From the NCBI GenBank assembly GCA_017985675.1, contig JAGNXB010000014.1, forward strand, positions 1-60,261: 60,261 bases of DNA, written 5' to 3'. This DNA comes from Saprospiraceae bacterium (GTDB lineage: Bacteria > Bacteroidota > Bacteroidia > Chitinophagales > Saprospiraceae). Shown in pieces: positions 52,712-60,261 of this stretch; position 1 is the first letter of the stretch; each line of letters begins with the position of its first letter. Under the pieces are notes generated by a model. It was not told the DNA's origin and searched no databases. It saw only the letters and a program-made list of their open reading frames with translations. Both the position numbers and the translations under genes were made by a program.

Positions 52712-53124
52712 AGTGGAATAGGTTCGTTTAAAATAAATCCTTGTCAGACTAAAAGCGGGTATGAGCAGATTGTTCACCCCAAAGATAGAACAAAGTGATA
52801 AAAACATCTTTTGACACTCCCGTCGCAACACCCCATTAGCGCTACGTAAAAGGCTGATATCAAGCATGGTGGATCCTGTTTTGACTATCCAAATGATGGA
52901 CTAAAGCAGCCTTGGATGAGGACAATTAGCAAGAATAGACACAATGTGAGCGCTGTAAAAGAGGGTGCTTGTTTTGTTGATCAAAAGATCCCTTTTGTAC
53001 CAGACTATGCATTCCCAAGATATTGGGTTGTACTGATTTGTTAGTTAGGAAACTGAACAGGATAGCCCCAGGTGCAAGTTAACTGGCAAATTCTCCTATT
53101 CGATACAATGGAATAACCTGTGTT
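52712..53124. other. 413-bp gap upstream of the S46 peptidase
   Basis: Holds the TATCTTTG box at 52780-52787 (minus strand) that serves the peptidase. The remainder to the phosphate transporter stop at 53125 shows no gene, hairpin or repeat that I can support. Confidence 0.5.
52780..52787 (-). promoter_or_regulatory. Bacteroidota -7 box (TATCTTTG) for the S46 peptidase
   Basis: Minus-strand exact TAnnTTTG match; the predicted start (~52773) lies 62 bases before the ATG at 52711 and rules out the upstream in-frame start. Confidence 0.6.
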
Positions 53125-54123
53125 TTAGAGAAAGAGGGAGATCACAAAATAGATCAACGCGCCCATTGCGGCAGAGGCTGGTATGGTGAGTACCCATGCC
53201 CAAATGATCTTCTTGGCCATTCCCCACTTGACCGAATTGATCCCATTGGTGACGCCGACACCCATAATGGCACCAGTAACGGTATGTGTTGTACTGGCGG
53301 GAATACCTGCGAAAGCCGTTCCAAAGAGGGTGATTGCTCCTGCAGTTTCGGCACTGAAACCACTTGGTGGTTTCAGGTCGGTGAGATCTACGCCGAGGGT
53401 TTTAATCACTTTCCAACCGCCTAATAAGGTGCCTAGTGAAATAGACAAATAACAGGCAATCACAACCCAATTTGGAACATCCATTGCACTGATATAACCC
53501 GTTGAGAAAAGCAGCACTGTAATAATACCCATGACTTTTTGAGCATCATTGCCCCCATGGCCCAAACTAAAGGCTGCAGAAGAAACCAACTGCATCACCC
53601 GGAAAAACTGATCGATTCGAAACGGGTTGGATTTTCTGAAAATCCATTTCACGGCCACCATAAGCAGATAGCCAACAATCATCCCTATCAGTGGGGCTAA
53701 AAAGATAAAGATGAAAATCTTAATTAGCTTATCGGCATTAAAAATCATTTCACCGCCGTCGTAGAGTCCGTATTTTACCAGACCAGGGCCTAATATTCCT
53801 CCAATTAATGCATGCGAAACGCTGATCGGCAGGCCGTAAGCGGTGCAGACCCATACCCAGATCATAGCGCCGGACAAACTGGCTAAAACAAGGTATTCTG
53901 TGGCCAGCTCTGGGCGGAGGGTTTTGCCTATTGTATCGGCAACGTGGGTGCCAAAAATGAACATGGCCGTGAAGTTGAAAAATGCGGCCCAGGCTACTGC
54001 TGCGTATGGTGATAATACTTTTGTAGATACGATGGTGGCAATGGAGTTTGCCGCATCATTCATACCGTTGAGAAAGTCATACGCAAGTGCAATGACGATG
54101 ATCCCTATGACAAGCAGGGTCAT
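53125..54123 (-). CDS. pit: PiT-family inorganic phosphate transporter
   Basis: 332 residues with about ten transmembrane helices. The family's duplicated signature is visible: YDFLNGMNDAANSIATIVSTK near the N-terminus and LGHGGNDAQKVMGII near ~195, plus GLPISVSHALIGGILGPG and GIPASTTHTVTGAIMGVG. It imports phosphate as a metal-phosphate complex coupled to protons or sodium. It follows the DUF47 gene with one base between, the classic PhoU-like/PiT pair. Confidence 0.93.
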   Translation of the reverse strand: MTLLVIGIIVIALAYDFLNGMNDAANSIATIVSTKVLSPYAAVAWAAFFNFTAMFIFGTHVADTIGKTLRPELATEYLVLASLSGAMIWVWVCTAYGLPISVSHALIGGILGPGLVKYGLYDGGEMIFNADKLIKIFIFIFLAPLIGMIVGYLLMVAVKWIFRKSNPFRIDQFFRVMQLVSSAAFSLGHGGNDAQKVMGIITVLLFSTGYISAMDVPNWVVIACYLSISLGTLLGGWKVIKTLGVDLTDLKPPSGFSAETAGAITLFGTAFAGIPASTTHTVTGAIMGVGVTNGINSVKWGMAKKIIWAWVLTIPASAAMGALIYFVISLFL

Positions 54124-54124
54124 A

Positions 54125-54772
54125 TCAAGCGATTTTTATCGTGATAGTATCCAGCACATTAGCTACATCTTCGGCCATATCCGTGGCCAACTCAAGCGCA
54201 ATGAGCGTCTCTTTCTGACGTATGAGATTTATTGGATCTTTTTCTTCCCTAAATAAACGGGACATTCCATTAACAAAAATGCCATCAGCCACATTTTCCA
54301 GTCGATTGATCTCCACGCAAAGTTCCTGAATGACCTTGATTTTTTTGCGATTACTAAGAAGTTTGACCGCCTGCATGATCAGATTTGCAGATTCTGCAAT
54401 ATTTTCAACCAATGGTTTGAATTCAGGTGGTGGCACAACCAGATTGTACATGTCCAGGCAATAAGCGGACAGGTTGATATGATCTAACACATCATCCAGC
54501 GATTTGGCCAGCGCGTGGATATCGCCCCGATCTAAAGGCGTAATGAAATTGGTATTGAGCTCTACAAAGATGTCATGCGTGATATCATCACCGACATGCT
54601 CAAGCTCATCGATGGCAAGGATGAGTTCTTTCCTTTGATCACCCGGGGGCGTTTCCGATAACTTGAGGAGCAATAATCCTGCTGCATTAAGATTGTCCGC
54701 TGCCTTGTTAAACAGATGGAAAAACTTGCGGTCCTTTGGAACCATAAACTGTATAATGCTGTCCAGACTCAT
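54125..54772 (-). CDS. DUF47/PhoU-like phosphate transport regulator
   Basis: 215 residues, all helical: MSLDSIIQFMVPKDRKFFHLFNKAADNLNAAGLLL, IDELEHVGDDITHDIFVELNTNFITPLDRGDIHALAKSLDDVLDHI, and EINRLENVADGIFVNGMSRLFRE. The E-x2-x2-D metal-binding clusters of PhoU/DUF47 (ELEHVGDD and LENVAD) are present. It regulates or assembles with the PiT transporter encoded immediately downstream. First gene of the pair. Confidence 0.92.
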   Translation of the reverse strand: MSLDSIIQFMVPKDRKFFHLFNKAADNLNAAGLLLLKLSETPPGDQRKELILAIDELEHVGDDITHDIFVELNTNFITPLDRGDIHALAKSLDDVLDHINLSAYCLDMYNLVVPPPEFKPLVENIAESANLIMQAVKLLSNRKKIKVIQELCVEINRLENVADGIFVNGMSRLFREEKDPINLIRQKETLIALELATDMAEDVANVLDTITIKIA

Positions 54773-54867
54773 GATCGCTCGGGGTTAATCGCAGTAAAGG
54801 GTTGCAAAGATATTTTACCCATACACAACTGTACTGTTTTTCAATATTAATTTTAGGTTAACTGCAA

Positions 54868-54906
54868 AATAAAACCCGGAATGCTTTGACACACACCGGG
54901 TTTTTT
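54868..54906 (-). terminator. Rho-independent terminator after ahcY
   Basis: Arms aaaacccgg (54871-54879) and ccgggtttt (54896-54904) around a 16-base loop, flanked by A- and T-rich runs. Lies just beyond the ahcY stop on the minus strand and insulates the DUF47-pit pair. Confidence 0.85.
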
Positions 54907-54955
54907 CTACGCAAATGCTGTAAAGGCGAAATAAGCGCTATGTACAGGGATTGGC

Positions 54956-56269
54956 TTAGTAGCGGTAATAATCCGGCTTATACGGGCCATCCTGCGCGAC
55001 GCCGATGTATGCTGCCTGATCATCTGTGAGGACATCAAGTTCCACACCGATTTTTGAAAGGTGCAGTCTGGCTACCATTTCATCGAGGTGTTTTGGCAGG
55101 GTATATACTTTATTTTCGTATTTGTCGCGGTTCAACCACAGTTCCAGCTGGGCAAGGGTCTGGTTGGTGAAAGAGTTGGACATCACAAAAGACGGGTGTC
55201 CTGTCGCACAGCCCAAATTGACCAACCGGCCCTCAGCGAGAATGATTACATCCTTGCCATCGATGGTGTATTTATCCACTTGGGGTTTTACCTCCACTTT
55301 GGACTTTCCGTAGTTGTTGTTCAGCCAGGCCATATCTATTTCATTGTCGAAATGCCCGATGTTGGCTACAATAGCCTTATCTCTCATGATTTTGAAATGC
55401 GGTCCGGTTACGACATTTTTATTGCCGGTAGCGGTGATAATGATATCCGCCCTTGGTATGGCATTGACCATTTTTTGCACTTCAAAACCGTCCATGGCTG
55501 CCTGAAGGGCACAAATCGGATCGATTTCAGTAATAATTACCCTACAACCAGCGCCTTTCAATGAGGCGGCACTGCCTTTGCCTACATCGCCATATCCAGC
55601 TACAACGGCAACTTTGCCGGCCATCATCACATCGGTAGCCCGGCGTATGGCATCCACACAGGATTCTTTACAGCCATATTTGTTATCAAACTTTGACTTG
55701 GTCACGGAATCATTCACATTGATGGCAGGCATAGCCAATGTGCCATTTTTCATCCGTTCGTACAAGCGATGCACACCCGTTGTAGTTTCTTCACTCAGAC
55801 CCCGAATACCATCCACTAATTCAGGAAAACGGTCCAGCACCATATTGGTCAGGTCACCGCCATCATCGAGGATCATATTTAAAGGCTGTCCTTCAGAAAA
55901 AGCAAATAGTGTTTGTTCAATACACCAGTCAAACTCCTCTTCATTCATTCCTTTCCAGGCGTATACAGGGATTCCCACTTTGGCGATAGCAGCAGCGGCA
56001 TGATCTTGCGTAGAGAAAATATTGCAGGATGACCAGGTCACTTCTGCGCCCAGCTCGATGAGGGTCTCGATCAGCACCGCGGTCTGGATCGTCATGTGCA
56101 GGCACCCGGCAATGCGGGCTCCTTTTAGAGGCTTTGTCTGACCATATTGGGCGCGCAAAGCCATAAGTCCTGGCATTTCGGCTTCCGCAAGTTCGATTTC
56201 CTTACGTCCCCAATCAGCAAGTGTAATATCTTTTACCTTGAAAGGGAGCTTTTCAACAAGAGTGGACAT
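54956..56269 (-). CDS. ahcY: Adenosylhomocysteinase
   Basis: 437 residues. [39 protein letters not shown] is the substrate-binding part, [19 protein letters not shown] holds the catalytic Lys/Asp, [21 protein letters not shown] is the NAD-binding Rossmann motif, and the C-terminus [43 protein letters not shown] includes the tyrosine-rich dimer tail. It hydrolyses S-adenosylhomocysteine to adenosine and homocysteine. No SAH riboswitch structure is visible in the 60-base leader region. A TACTTTTA match, one base from consensus, is upstream on the minus strand. Confidence 0.96.
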   Translation of the reverse strand: MSTLVEKLPFKVKDITLADWGRKEIELAEAEMPGLMALRAQYGQTKPLKGARIAGCLHMTIQTAVLIETLIELGAEVTWSSCNIFSTQDHAAAAIAKVGIPVYAWKGMNEEEFDWCIEQTLFAFSEGQPLNMILDDGGDLTNMVLDRFPELVDGIRGLSEETTTGVHRLYERMKNGTLAMPAINVNDSVTKSKFDNKYGCKESCVDAIRRATDVMMAGKVAVVAGYGDVGKGSAASLKGAGCRVIITEIDPICALQAAMDGFEVQKMVNAIPRADIIITATGNKNVVTGPHFKIMRDKAIVANIGHFDNEIDMAWLNNNYGKSKVEVKPQVDKYTIDGKDVIILAEGRLVNLGCATGHPSFVMSNSFTNQTLAQLELWLNRDKYENKVYTLPKHLDEMVARLHLSKIGVELDVLTDDQAAYIGVAQDGPYKPDYYRY

Positions 56270-56386
56270 ATATACGAGTTTTATTTGCAGGGATTAACGG
56301 TAGAATGGCCGTTTTGTTTTGTGCGGTAAAAGTAAGCAGATTCCAGCTAAGCGCCTATGAATTGGGTTTGAACTGTGTTTTAACCA

Positions 56387-57811
56387 TTGGCTAAACTTCC
56401 TGGCGACCTATCTTTGCCCACTGTGCAAAATCAAACCATTAAACTAATTCGGGATGCCATTAAGGGCGTCGAACAGGATTATACCGGCATGAGCATTCGG
56501 CGGGCTATTATTTTGCTCTCCATTCCCATGGTACTGGAAATGACGATGGAAAGCCTGTTTGCCGTGGTTGATGTTTTTTTTGTTGCCCGGTTGGGCACCC
56601 ATGCGGTGGCTACGGTTGGTCTGACAGAATCCATCATGATGCTGGTATATTCCCTGGCGATTGGCTTAAGCATGGCTGCAACGGCTATGGTCGCCCGCCG
56701 TATTGGGGAAGGCGACCGTGAAGCTGCTGCTGTAGCGGCAGCCCAGACGCTGTGGCTCGGCATTGGCATGTCTGTCATCCTTGGCATCGGAGGTTATTTT
56801 GCTGCTCCGCATGTGTTGGCATTGATGGGGGGCGAACCTGAGCTTATTGAACAAGGCCAGGGATATACCCGGATCATGTTTGGCGGCAATTTGACGATCA
56901 TGTTGCTTTTTTTGCTCAACGCGGTATTCAGAGGAGCTGGGGATGCCAGTTTGGCCATGCGTACACTATTGTTAGCCAATGGGATCAACATAGTACTTGA
57001 TCCATGCCTGATTTTCGGGTGGGGTCCATTTCCCGAGTTGGGTATTGAAGGCGCTGCCCTGGCTACCGTCATTGGCCGAGGCACTGGTGTCATTTACCAA
57101 TTGGTTCACCTCTTTACCGGTAAAGACATCATCCGTTTGTCCGCGAGGCATTTAACGTGGGTTTGGGATATTGTCCGCAAACTTTTTGCAATCGGTGCGA
57201 ATGGCGCCGGCCAATTTTTAATTGCTTCCGCCTCCTGGATTTTCCTGATGCGCATCATTGCCGATTTTGGTCCGGATGCCCTTGCGGGTTATACCATCTC
57301 TATTCGTGTACTTGTATTTACGATATTGCCGGCCTGGGGTGTTGCCAATGCCGCATCGACCCTGGTGGGTCAGCATCTAGGCGCACGACAACCCGGCCAG
57401 GCAGCGTTATCGGCATGGTTGGCCAGTAAGTATGCTATGTACTTTATGTTGGTAGTGGCCATCTGTTATTATGCCTTTGCGACACCAATTATCAGCATAT
57501 TTACAGACGTGCCAGCTGTCATTGATGCAGGTGTCCAATCCTTAAAAATCATCAGCCTGGGTTACATCTTTTACGCCTATGGGATGGTACTAAGTCAGGC
57601 ATTTAATGGAGCCGGGGATACTAAAACACCCATGTTAATCAACCTTGTTGGATTTTGGTTAATCGAGATTCCATTGGCATGGGTATTAGCCAAACCCATG
57701 GGTATGGGCATTACCGGCGTCTTTATTGCCATTGCCCTTTCAGAGAGCCTGGTTGCCATCGGTTGTATTTATTTCTTCCGTTTAGGCCATTGGAAAAAAA
57801 CGCTTGTTTAG
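56387..57811 (+). CDS. MATE-family multidrug exporter
   Basis: Up to 474 residues with twelve helices in two six-helix halves: IRRAIILLSIPMVLEMTMESLFAVVDVFFVARLG, AVATVGLTESIMMLVYSLAIGLSMAATAMVARRIGEGD, and second half ITDF-like IADFGPDALAGYTISIRVLVFTILPAWGVANAASTLVGQHLGA. NorM-like drug/cation antiporter. The start is uncertain: no ATG before codon 35 in frame; TTG 56387, TTG 56414 or GTG 56423 are candidates. A TATCTTTG box at 56409-56416 would favour a start at or after 56423, with a very short leader. Confidence 0.88.
   Translation: MAKLPGDLSLPTVQNQTIKLIRDAIKGVEQDYTGMSIRRAIILLSIPMVLEMTMESLFAVVDVFFVARLGTHAVATVGLTESIMMLVYSLAIGLSMAATAMVARRIGEGDREAAAVAAAQTLWLGIGMSVILGIGGYFAAPHVLALMGGEPELIEQGQGYTRIMFGGNLTIMLLFLLNAVFRGAGDASLAMRTLLLANGINIVLDPCLIFGWGPFPELGIEGAALATVIGRGTGVIYQLVHLFTGKDIIRLSARHLTWVWDIVRKLFAIGANGAGQFLIASASWIFLMRIIADFGPDALAGYTISIRVLVFTILPAWGVANAASTLVGQHLGARQPGQAALSAWLASKYAMYFMLVVAICYYAFATPIISIFTDVPAVIDAGVQSLKIISLGYIFYAYGMVLSQAFNGAGDTKTPMLINLVGFWLIEIPLAWVLAKPMGMGITGVFIAIALSESLVAIGCIYFFRLGHWKKTLV
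56409..56416 (+). promoter_or_regulatory. Possible Bacteroidota -7 box (TATCTTTG) for the MATE gene
   Basis: Exact TAnnTTTG match, but it lies inside the longest version of the MATE frame. If used, transcription would begin near 56423, exactly at the GTG candidate start. Confidence 0.4.
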
Positions 57812-57937
57812 AGACAGGGGGTGTAGTTGGGTTGTTGTGTTATAGTGTTTTGACGAGGGAGTCTGGAATCAAAAAATCTGAAATCGAGTTGCGGGGGCAA
57901 AACCTCACGACACAAGGGAGCCTTTGATTAGTTAATG

Positions 57938-59632
57938 CTATTGGACTATCAACTTATACATTTCCAAACCACTTGTACTCTCTTTGTGCAAAATATAAAT
58001 ACCCTTTCCAAAAGCGGTAAGGTCAATCTCAATGGTTAGATCTGTACGAATGAGTTCTCTGGAATAGAGCTCGTCGCCGAAAAGATTAAACAGCTTAATA
58101 CGACCACCCTTGCCGTTCATTTTTAACGTGAATGTTCCATTTGAAGGATTCGGTATAATTAGATCCGGATATTGGATTTCATGAGGCAGTATGATCGTTG
58201 TATTTTGCATTTCCTTTTTACGAATGAGGAACGCCCCGAAAGCCGGAAACTGTGACACAGGTAATTTATTTGATCCGATTGCCTGTTGGAAAGTGTGGTC
58301 TATCATGGGGACTTCAATTATTCCGCTGGCCGTATATGTACCTTCTATAATGTCATTGAAATAATCCATTACATTTACGAGTTCATATTGATCGCCTGGT
58401 GAGAACCCAAGTGCTGAAATATCGACCTGGACAGAGGCCAGACTATCCCAATTATAAATTGCCAGATGTCCACGTCCCTTCTCATAACTATTTGGAATTA
58501 AAAAATAATCCAAACCTGTATTAGGCATATTTGGGACAAATGTATTTTCGGGAAAATCAGTTTGTGCAAATCCCCATAAGTAAACACCATAAACAGCCGG
58601 TATACCGCCAATTATTCGATTGCCTTTTATCGAAGCTTCAAAAATAGGGGTGTTATTATATCCTAAACGAGTTTGGCAGGTAAGATAGTTACTATCCAAC
58701 GTCATACCTTTCACACCATAATTGAGTCCAAAGGCATTTACGGGAGGACGTGGCGTATTCAATCCTGCGTAGGTATAATTATGTTTAATGACTGTATTTG
58801 TAACCGGATTATTGACGCCATTAGAAACAACAAAAAAATTGTGCGTACGATAGTTATTGCCCACACCACCCAAGTTTTCCGACGCAGCTCCGCCATTGAA
58901 AAGAATATTGTTTTGGATATCCAGGTTGCCGATGGCTGAAGTGGTGGTGGTTTGCCATACCTTCATGGCATATCCATAGGTACTAAATATGATGTTATTG
59001 TGAAGAGCTCGTGTCCCGAAGGTGTCATTTTGGACGTACATGCCATGACCATGGCCTTCCAGGTTTCCGCCATTATTCAAGTTATTGCCAATATGGTAAA
59101 TAATACATCCATAGACTTCGGTATTTTTCGCTGTCTTCCAGGTATCCAAGCCACCTCCAGTATCATGTACAATCATATTGATAAATTTGATATGTTCTGC
59201 GGAACAGGAGACACCGCCCGGGATATCATGATTGCGATCCGTTGATGCAGAGTTAGTAACTTCTATACCCCAAAACCAGGTGTAGCTGCAATTTCCGAGG
59301 CCCAGAAAGAGGGTGTAGGTTAATTGGCCATCGAGTGTGACTCGTTCGTTATTGTAGTTTCTAAAAATAATTGGCTTGTCAGAGGTACCCTTAGTGAAAC
59401 AATTGTAGGAAGTTTGGGCATTATACATTTCCGCATATAAACCACCAAAAATCCATACGGTATCACCAGGCAATAATGTGGACGGGTGATTTAAAGCAGT
59501 TTGCAATTGCCAGGGGTTATTTTTGGAGCCATCCCCAGATACAGAAGCAGATGTCGAAACATAAAAGGATGAAGCCTCTAATTCTAAAATTGGGATTAGA
59601 GACATTAAAAAAAGTAGCGTGTATTGGATCAT
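57938..59632 (-). CDS. Secreted right-handed beta-helix protein with T9SS sorting domain
   Basis: 564 residues from the ATG at 59632, which begins a signal peptide (MIQYTLLFLMSLIPILELEA); the frame opens at 59653. VSTSASVSGDGSKNNPWQLQTALNHPSTLLPGDTVWIFGG is the N-terminal cap common to beta-helix polysaccharide lyase-like proteins. Residues ~80-370 have beta-helix coils (HIKFINMIVHDTGGG, TEVYGCIIYHIGNN, ALHNNIIFSTYGYAMKVW). The C-terminal ~75 residues are a T9SS type A tail: PNPSNGTFTLKMNGKGGRIKLFNLFGDELYSREL, GKGIYILHKES...MYKLIVQ. Catalytic residues cannot be assigned, so glycan cleavage is only possible. Confidence 0.85.
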   Translation of the reverse strand: MIQYTLLFLMSLIPILELEASSFYVSTSASVSGDGSKNNPWQLQTALNHPSTLLPGDTVWIFGGLYAEMYNAQTSYNCFTKGTSDKPIIFRNYNNERVTLDGQLTYTLFLGLGNCSYTWFWGIEVTNSASTDRNHDIPGGVSCSAEHIKFINMIVHDTGGGLDTWKTAKNTEVYGCIIYHIGNNLNNGGNLEGHGHGMYVQNDTFGTRALHNNIIFSTYGYAMKVWQTTTTSAIGNLDIQNNILFNGGAASENLGGVGNNYRTHNFFVVSNGVNNPVTNTVIKHNYTYAGLNTPRPPVNAFGLNYGVKGMTLDSNYLTCQTRLGYNNTPIFEASIKGNRIIGGIPAVYGVYLWGFAQTDFPENTFVPNMPNTGLDYFLIPNSYEKGRGHLAIYNWDSLASVQVDISALGFSPGDQYELVNVMDYFNDIIEGTYTASGIIEVPMIDHTFQQAIGSNKLPVSQFPAFGAFLIRKKEMQNTTIILPHEIQYPDLIIPNPSNGTFTLKMNGKGGRIKLFNLFGDELYSRELIRTDLTIEIDLTAFGKGIYILHKESTSGLEMYKLIVQ

Positions 59633-59760
59633 GATACCATCAAAGATAAACAATGTTTACGTAAATGTATTCGCACTTTTGATTACAAAATTTGCGGAAT
59701 TTTATACCCTTAACTATCCGAGATAAGCCGAACTATTATTCCAGATTGCAAGATTCAAGA

Positions 59761-59998
59761 TTACTCCGAAATTGCAGATTCCAGTGACTTTAAGTTAAGT
59801 AAAAAATCGAAACGCAGTACGTAATACTCTCGCGGGATGTCCACCGCATATTCGTCGCTTTCTTTGGTTGCAGAGGCTTTAATTAAGATGACGCTTGCGT
59901 GAGCTCTTTCCTCATCCCTGATCCATATCAACAGGTCTCGCGCGGGGGGTGAAATAATCTGGAATCTGGGAATCTGGAATCTGGACCGAGACGTGAGC
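59761..59998 (-). pseudogene. Open minus-strand frame lacking a start, probable gene remnant
   Basis: Reading leftwards, a frame stays open from at least 59998 to the TAA at 59761. Its last ~50 codons have normal protein character (HASVILIKASATKESDEY, then DIPREYYVLRFDFLLNL), with no Met upstream inside the window except across the repeat. I recognise no family. The coding-like part blends at about 59930 into the 104-bp tandem repeat, suggesting a gene whose 5' part was replaced by repeat. Confidence 0.25.
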
Positions 59999-60261
59999 TC
60001 ATCATTCCTGACTCCTCATTCCTCATTCCTTGTTATAGGCCTCGCGAGGGGGGTGGAATAATCTGGAATCTGAGAATCTGGAATCTGAGCCGAGACGTGA
60101 GCTCATCCTTCCTGAGTCCTCAGCCCTCATTCCAAGTTAAGGCCTCGCGCAGGGGCGTGGAATAATCTGGAATCTGAGAATCTGGAATCTGGACCGAGAC
60201 GTAAGCTCATCATTCCTGACTCCTCATTCCTCATTCCTAGTTATAGGCCTCGCGAGGGGGG
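59934..60261. repeat. 104-bp-period tandem repeat, three copies plus a truncated fourth
   Basis: The marker taatctgg recurs at 59955, 60059 and 60163 (exact period 104). Each unit begins with ggcctcgcg/gtctcgcg followed by G-run and gtggaataatctgg, contains the sub-repeat aatctgg-aatctg, then ccgagacgtgagctcatc and pyrimidine-rich attcctgactcctcattcc. Copies differ by a few substitutions and indels. The array runs out of the window at 60261. Confidence 0.93.

Larger units (their letters stand above)
59654..60261. other. Repeat-rich right edge without an intact gene
   Basis: About 600 bases to the window end. 59654-59760 holds nothing recognised; 59761-59998 contains an open minus-strand frame without a start; from 59934 to the edge is the 104-bp tandem repeat. 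No RNA gene is visible. Confidence 0.6.

Noticed and set aside
56270..56386. SAH or SAM riboswitch upstream of ahcY
   Set aside because: The short leader shows no matching conserved core or multi-stem structure.
59934..60261. CRISPR-like look of the right-edge repeats
   Set aside because: The 104-bp units are contiguous and diverged along their whole length; there are no short identical repeats separated by unique spacers and no cas genes.

Overview
This window comes from a Bacteroidota chromosome, most likely the Saprospiria (Haliscomenobacter/Lewinella-like), although I cannot name a genus. The evidence is several copies of the Bacteroidota -7 promoter box TAnnTTTG, secreted proteins with C-terminal tails of the type IX secretion (T9SS) kind, two TonB-dependent receptors, a LytS/LytTR pair, the short Bacteroidetes-type AMP nucleosidase, and a eukaryote-like glycyl-tRNA synthetase. 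No rRNA, tRNA, CRISPR array, prophage or insertion sequence was recognised. The content is mostly ordinary chromosomal genes with two repeat-rich edges.

Left part (1-12.2 kb): the tail of 4-hydroxyphenylpyruvate dioxygenase, an 11-bp minisatellite, a RelE-type toxin-antitoxin operon with an extra leading frame, an M14 carboxypeptidase, a YjdI-CDGSH iron-sulfur protein next to a YjdJ-like acetyltransferase, a small lipoprotein, a FecA-like TonB receptor, an AI-2E-family exporter, a GH13 protein that has lost most catalytic residues, and an ArnT-like glycosyltransferase.

Middle (12.2-32.5 kb): phenylacetate catabolism is represented by paaE with its own TetR/PaaR-like repressor behind a palindromic operator, and by paaZ about 3 kb away, with a secreted metzincin and an AMP nucleosidase between them. 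Next come a TonB receptor with a LytS/LytTR two-component pair, a sulfide:quinone oxidoreductase/TusE/DsrE2 sulfur cluster, queD, fabG overlapping a lipoprotein metalloprotease and a polytopic membrane protein, queA, and a DUF2795-like protein.

Right part (32.6-60.3 kb): a tightly packed operon (unknown helical-repeat protein, cmk, feoA, feoB, PepSY protein) faces a TonB-domain protein and ferritin, forming an iron block. An HD-PycTM fusion, two universal stress proteins and a CBS protein lie divergent from a FixL-like PAS kinase followed by a receiver-CRP/FNR fusion regulator. This looks like an oxygen or energy-stress regulon, with a TGA-N6-TCA palindrome in the divergent intergenic region. 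Then follow acs, glyS, two T9SS-type secreted proteins, a DPP11-like S46 peptidase, a PiT/DUF47 phosphate pair, ahcY, and a MATE exporter. The window ends in a 104-bp tandem repeat.

The points most worth following are the catalytically stripped GH13 protein, the FixL-like kinase paired with a receiver-CRP hybrid, the stand-alone HD-PycTM protein, the SQR-TusE-DsrE2 cluster, and two palindromic operators (paaE and fabG promoters). None of these is proven novel from sequence alone.
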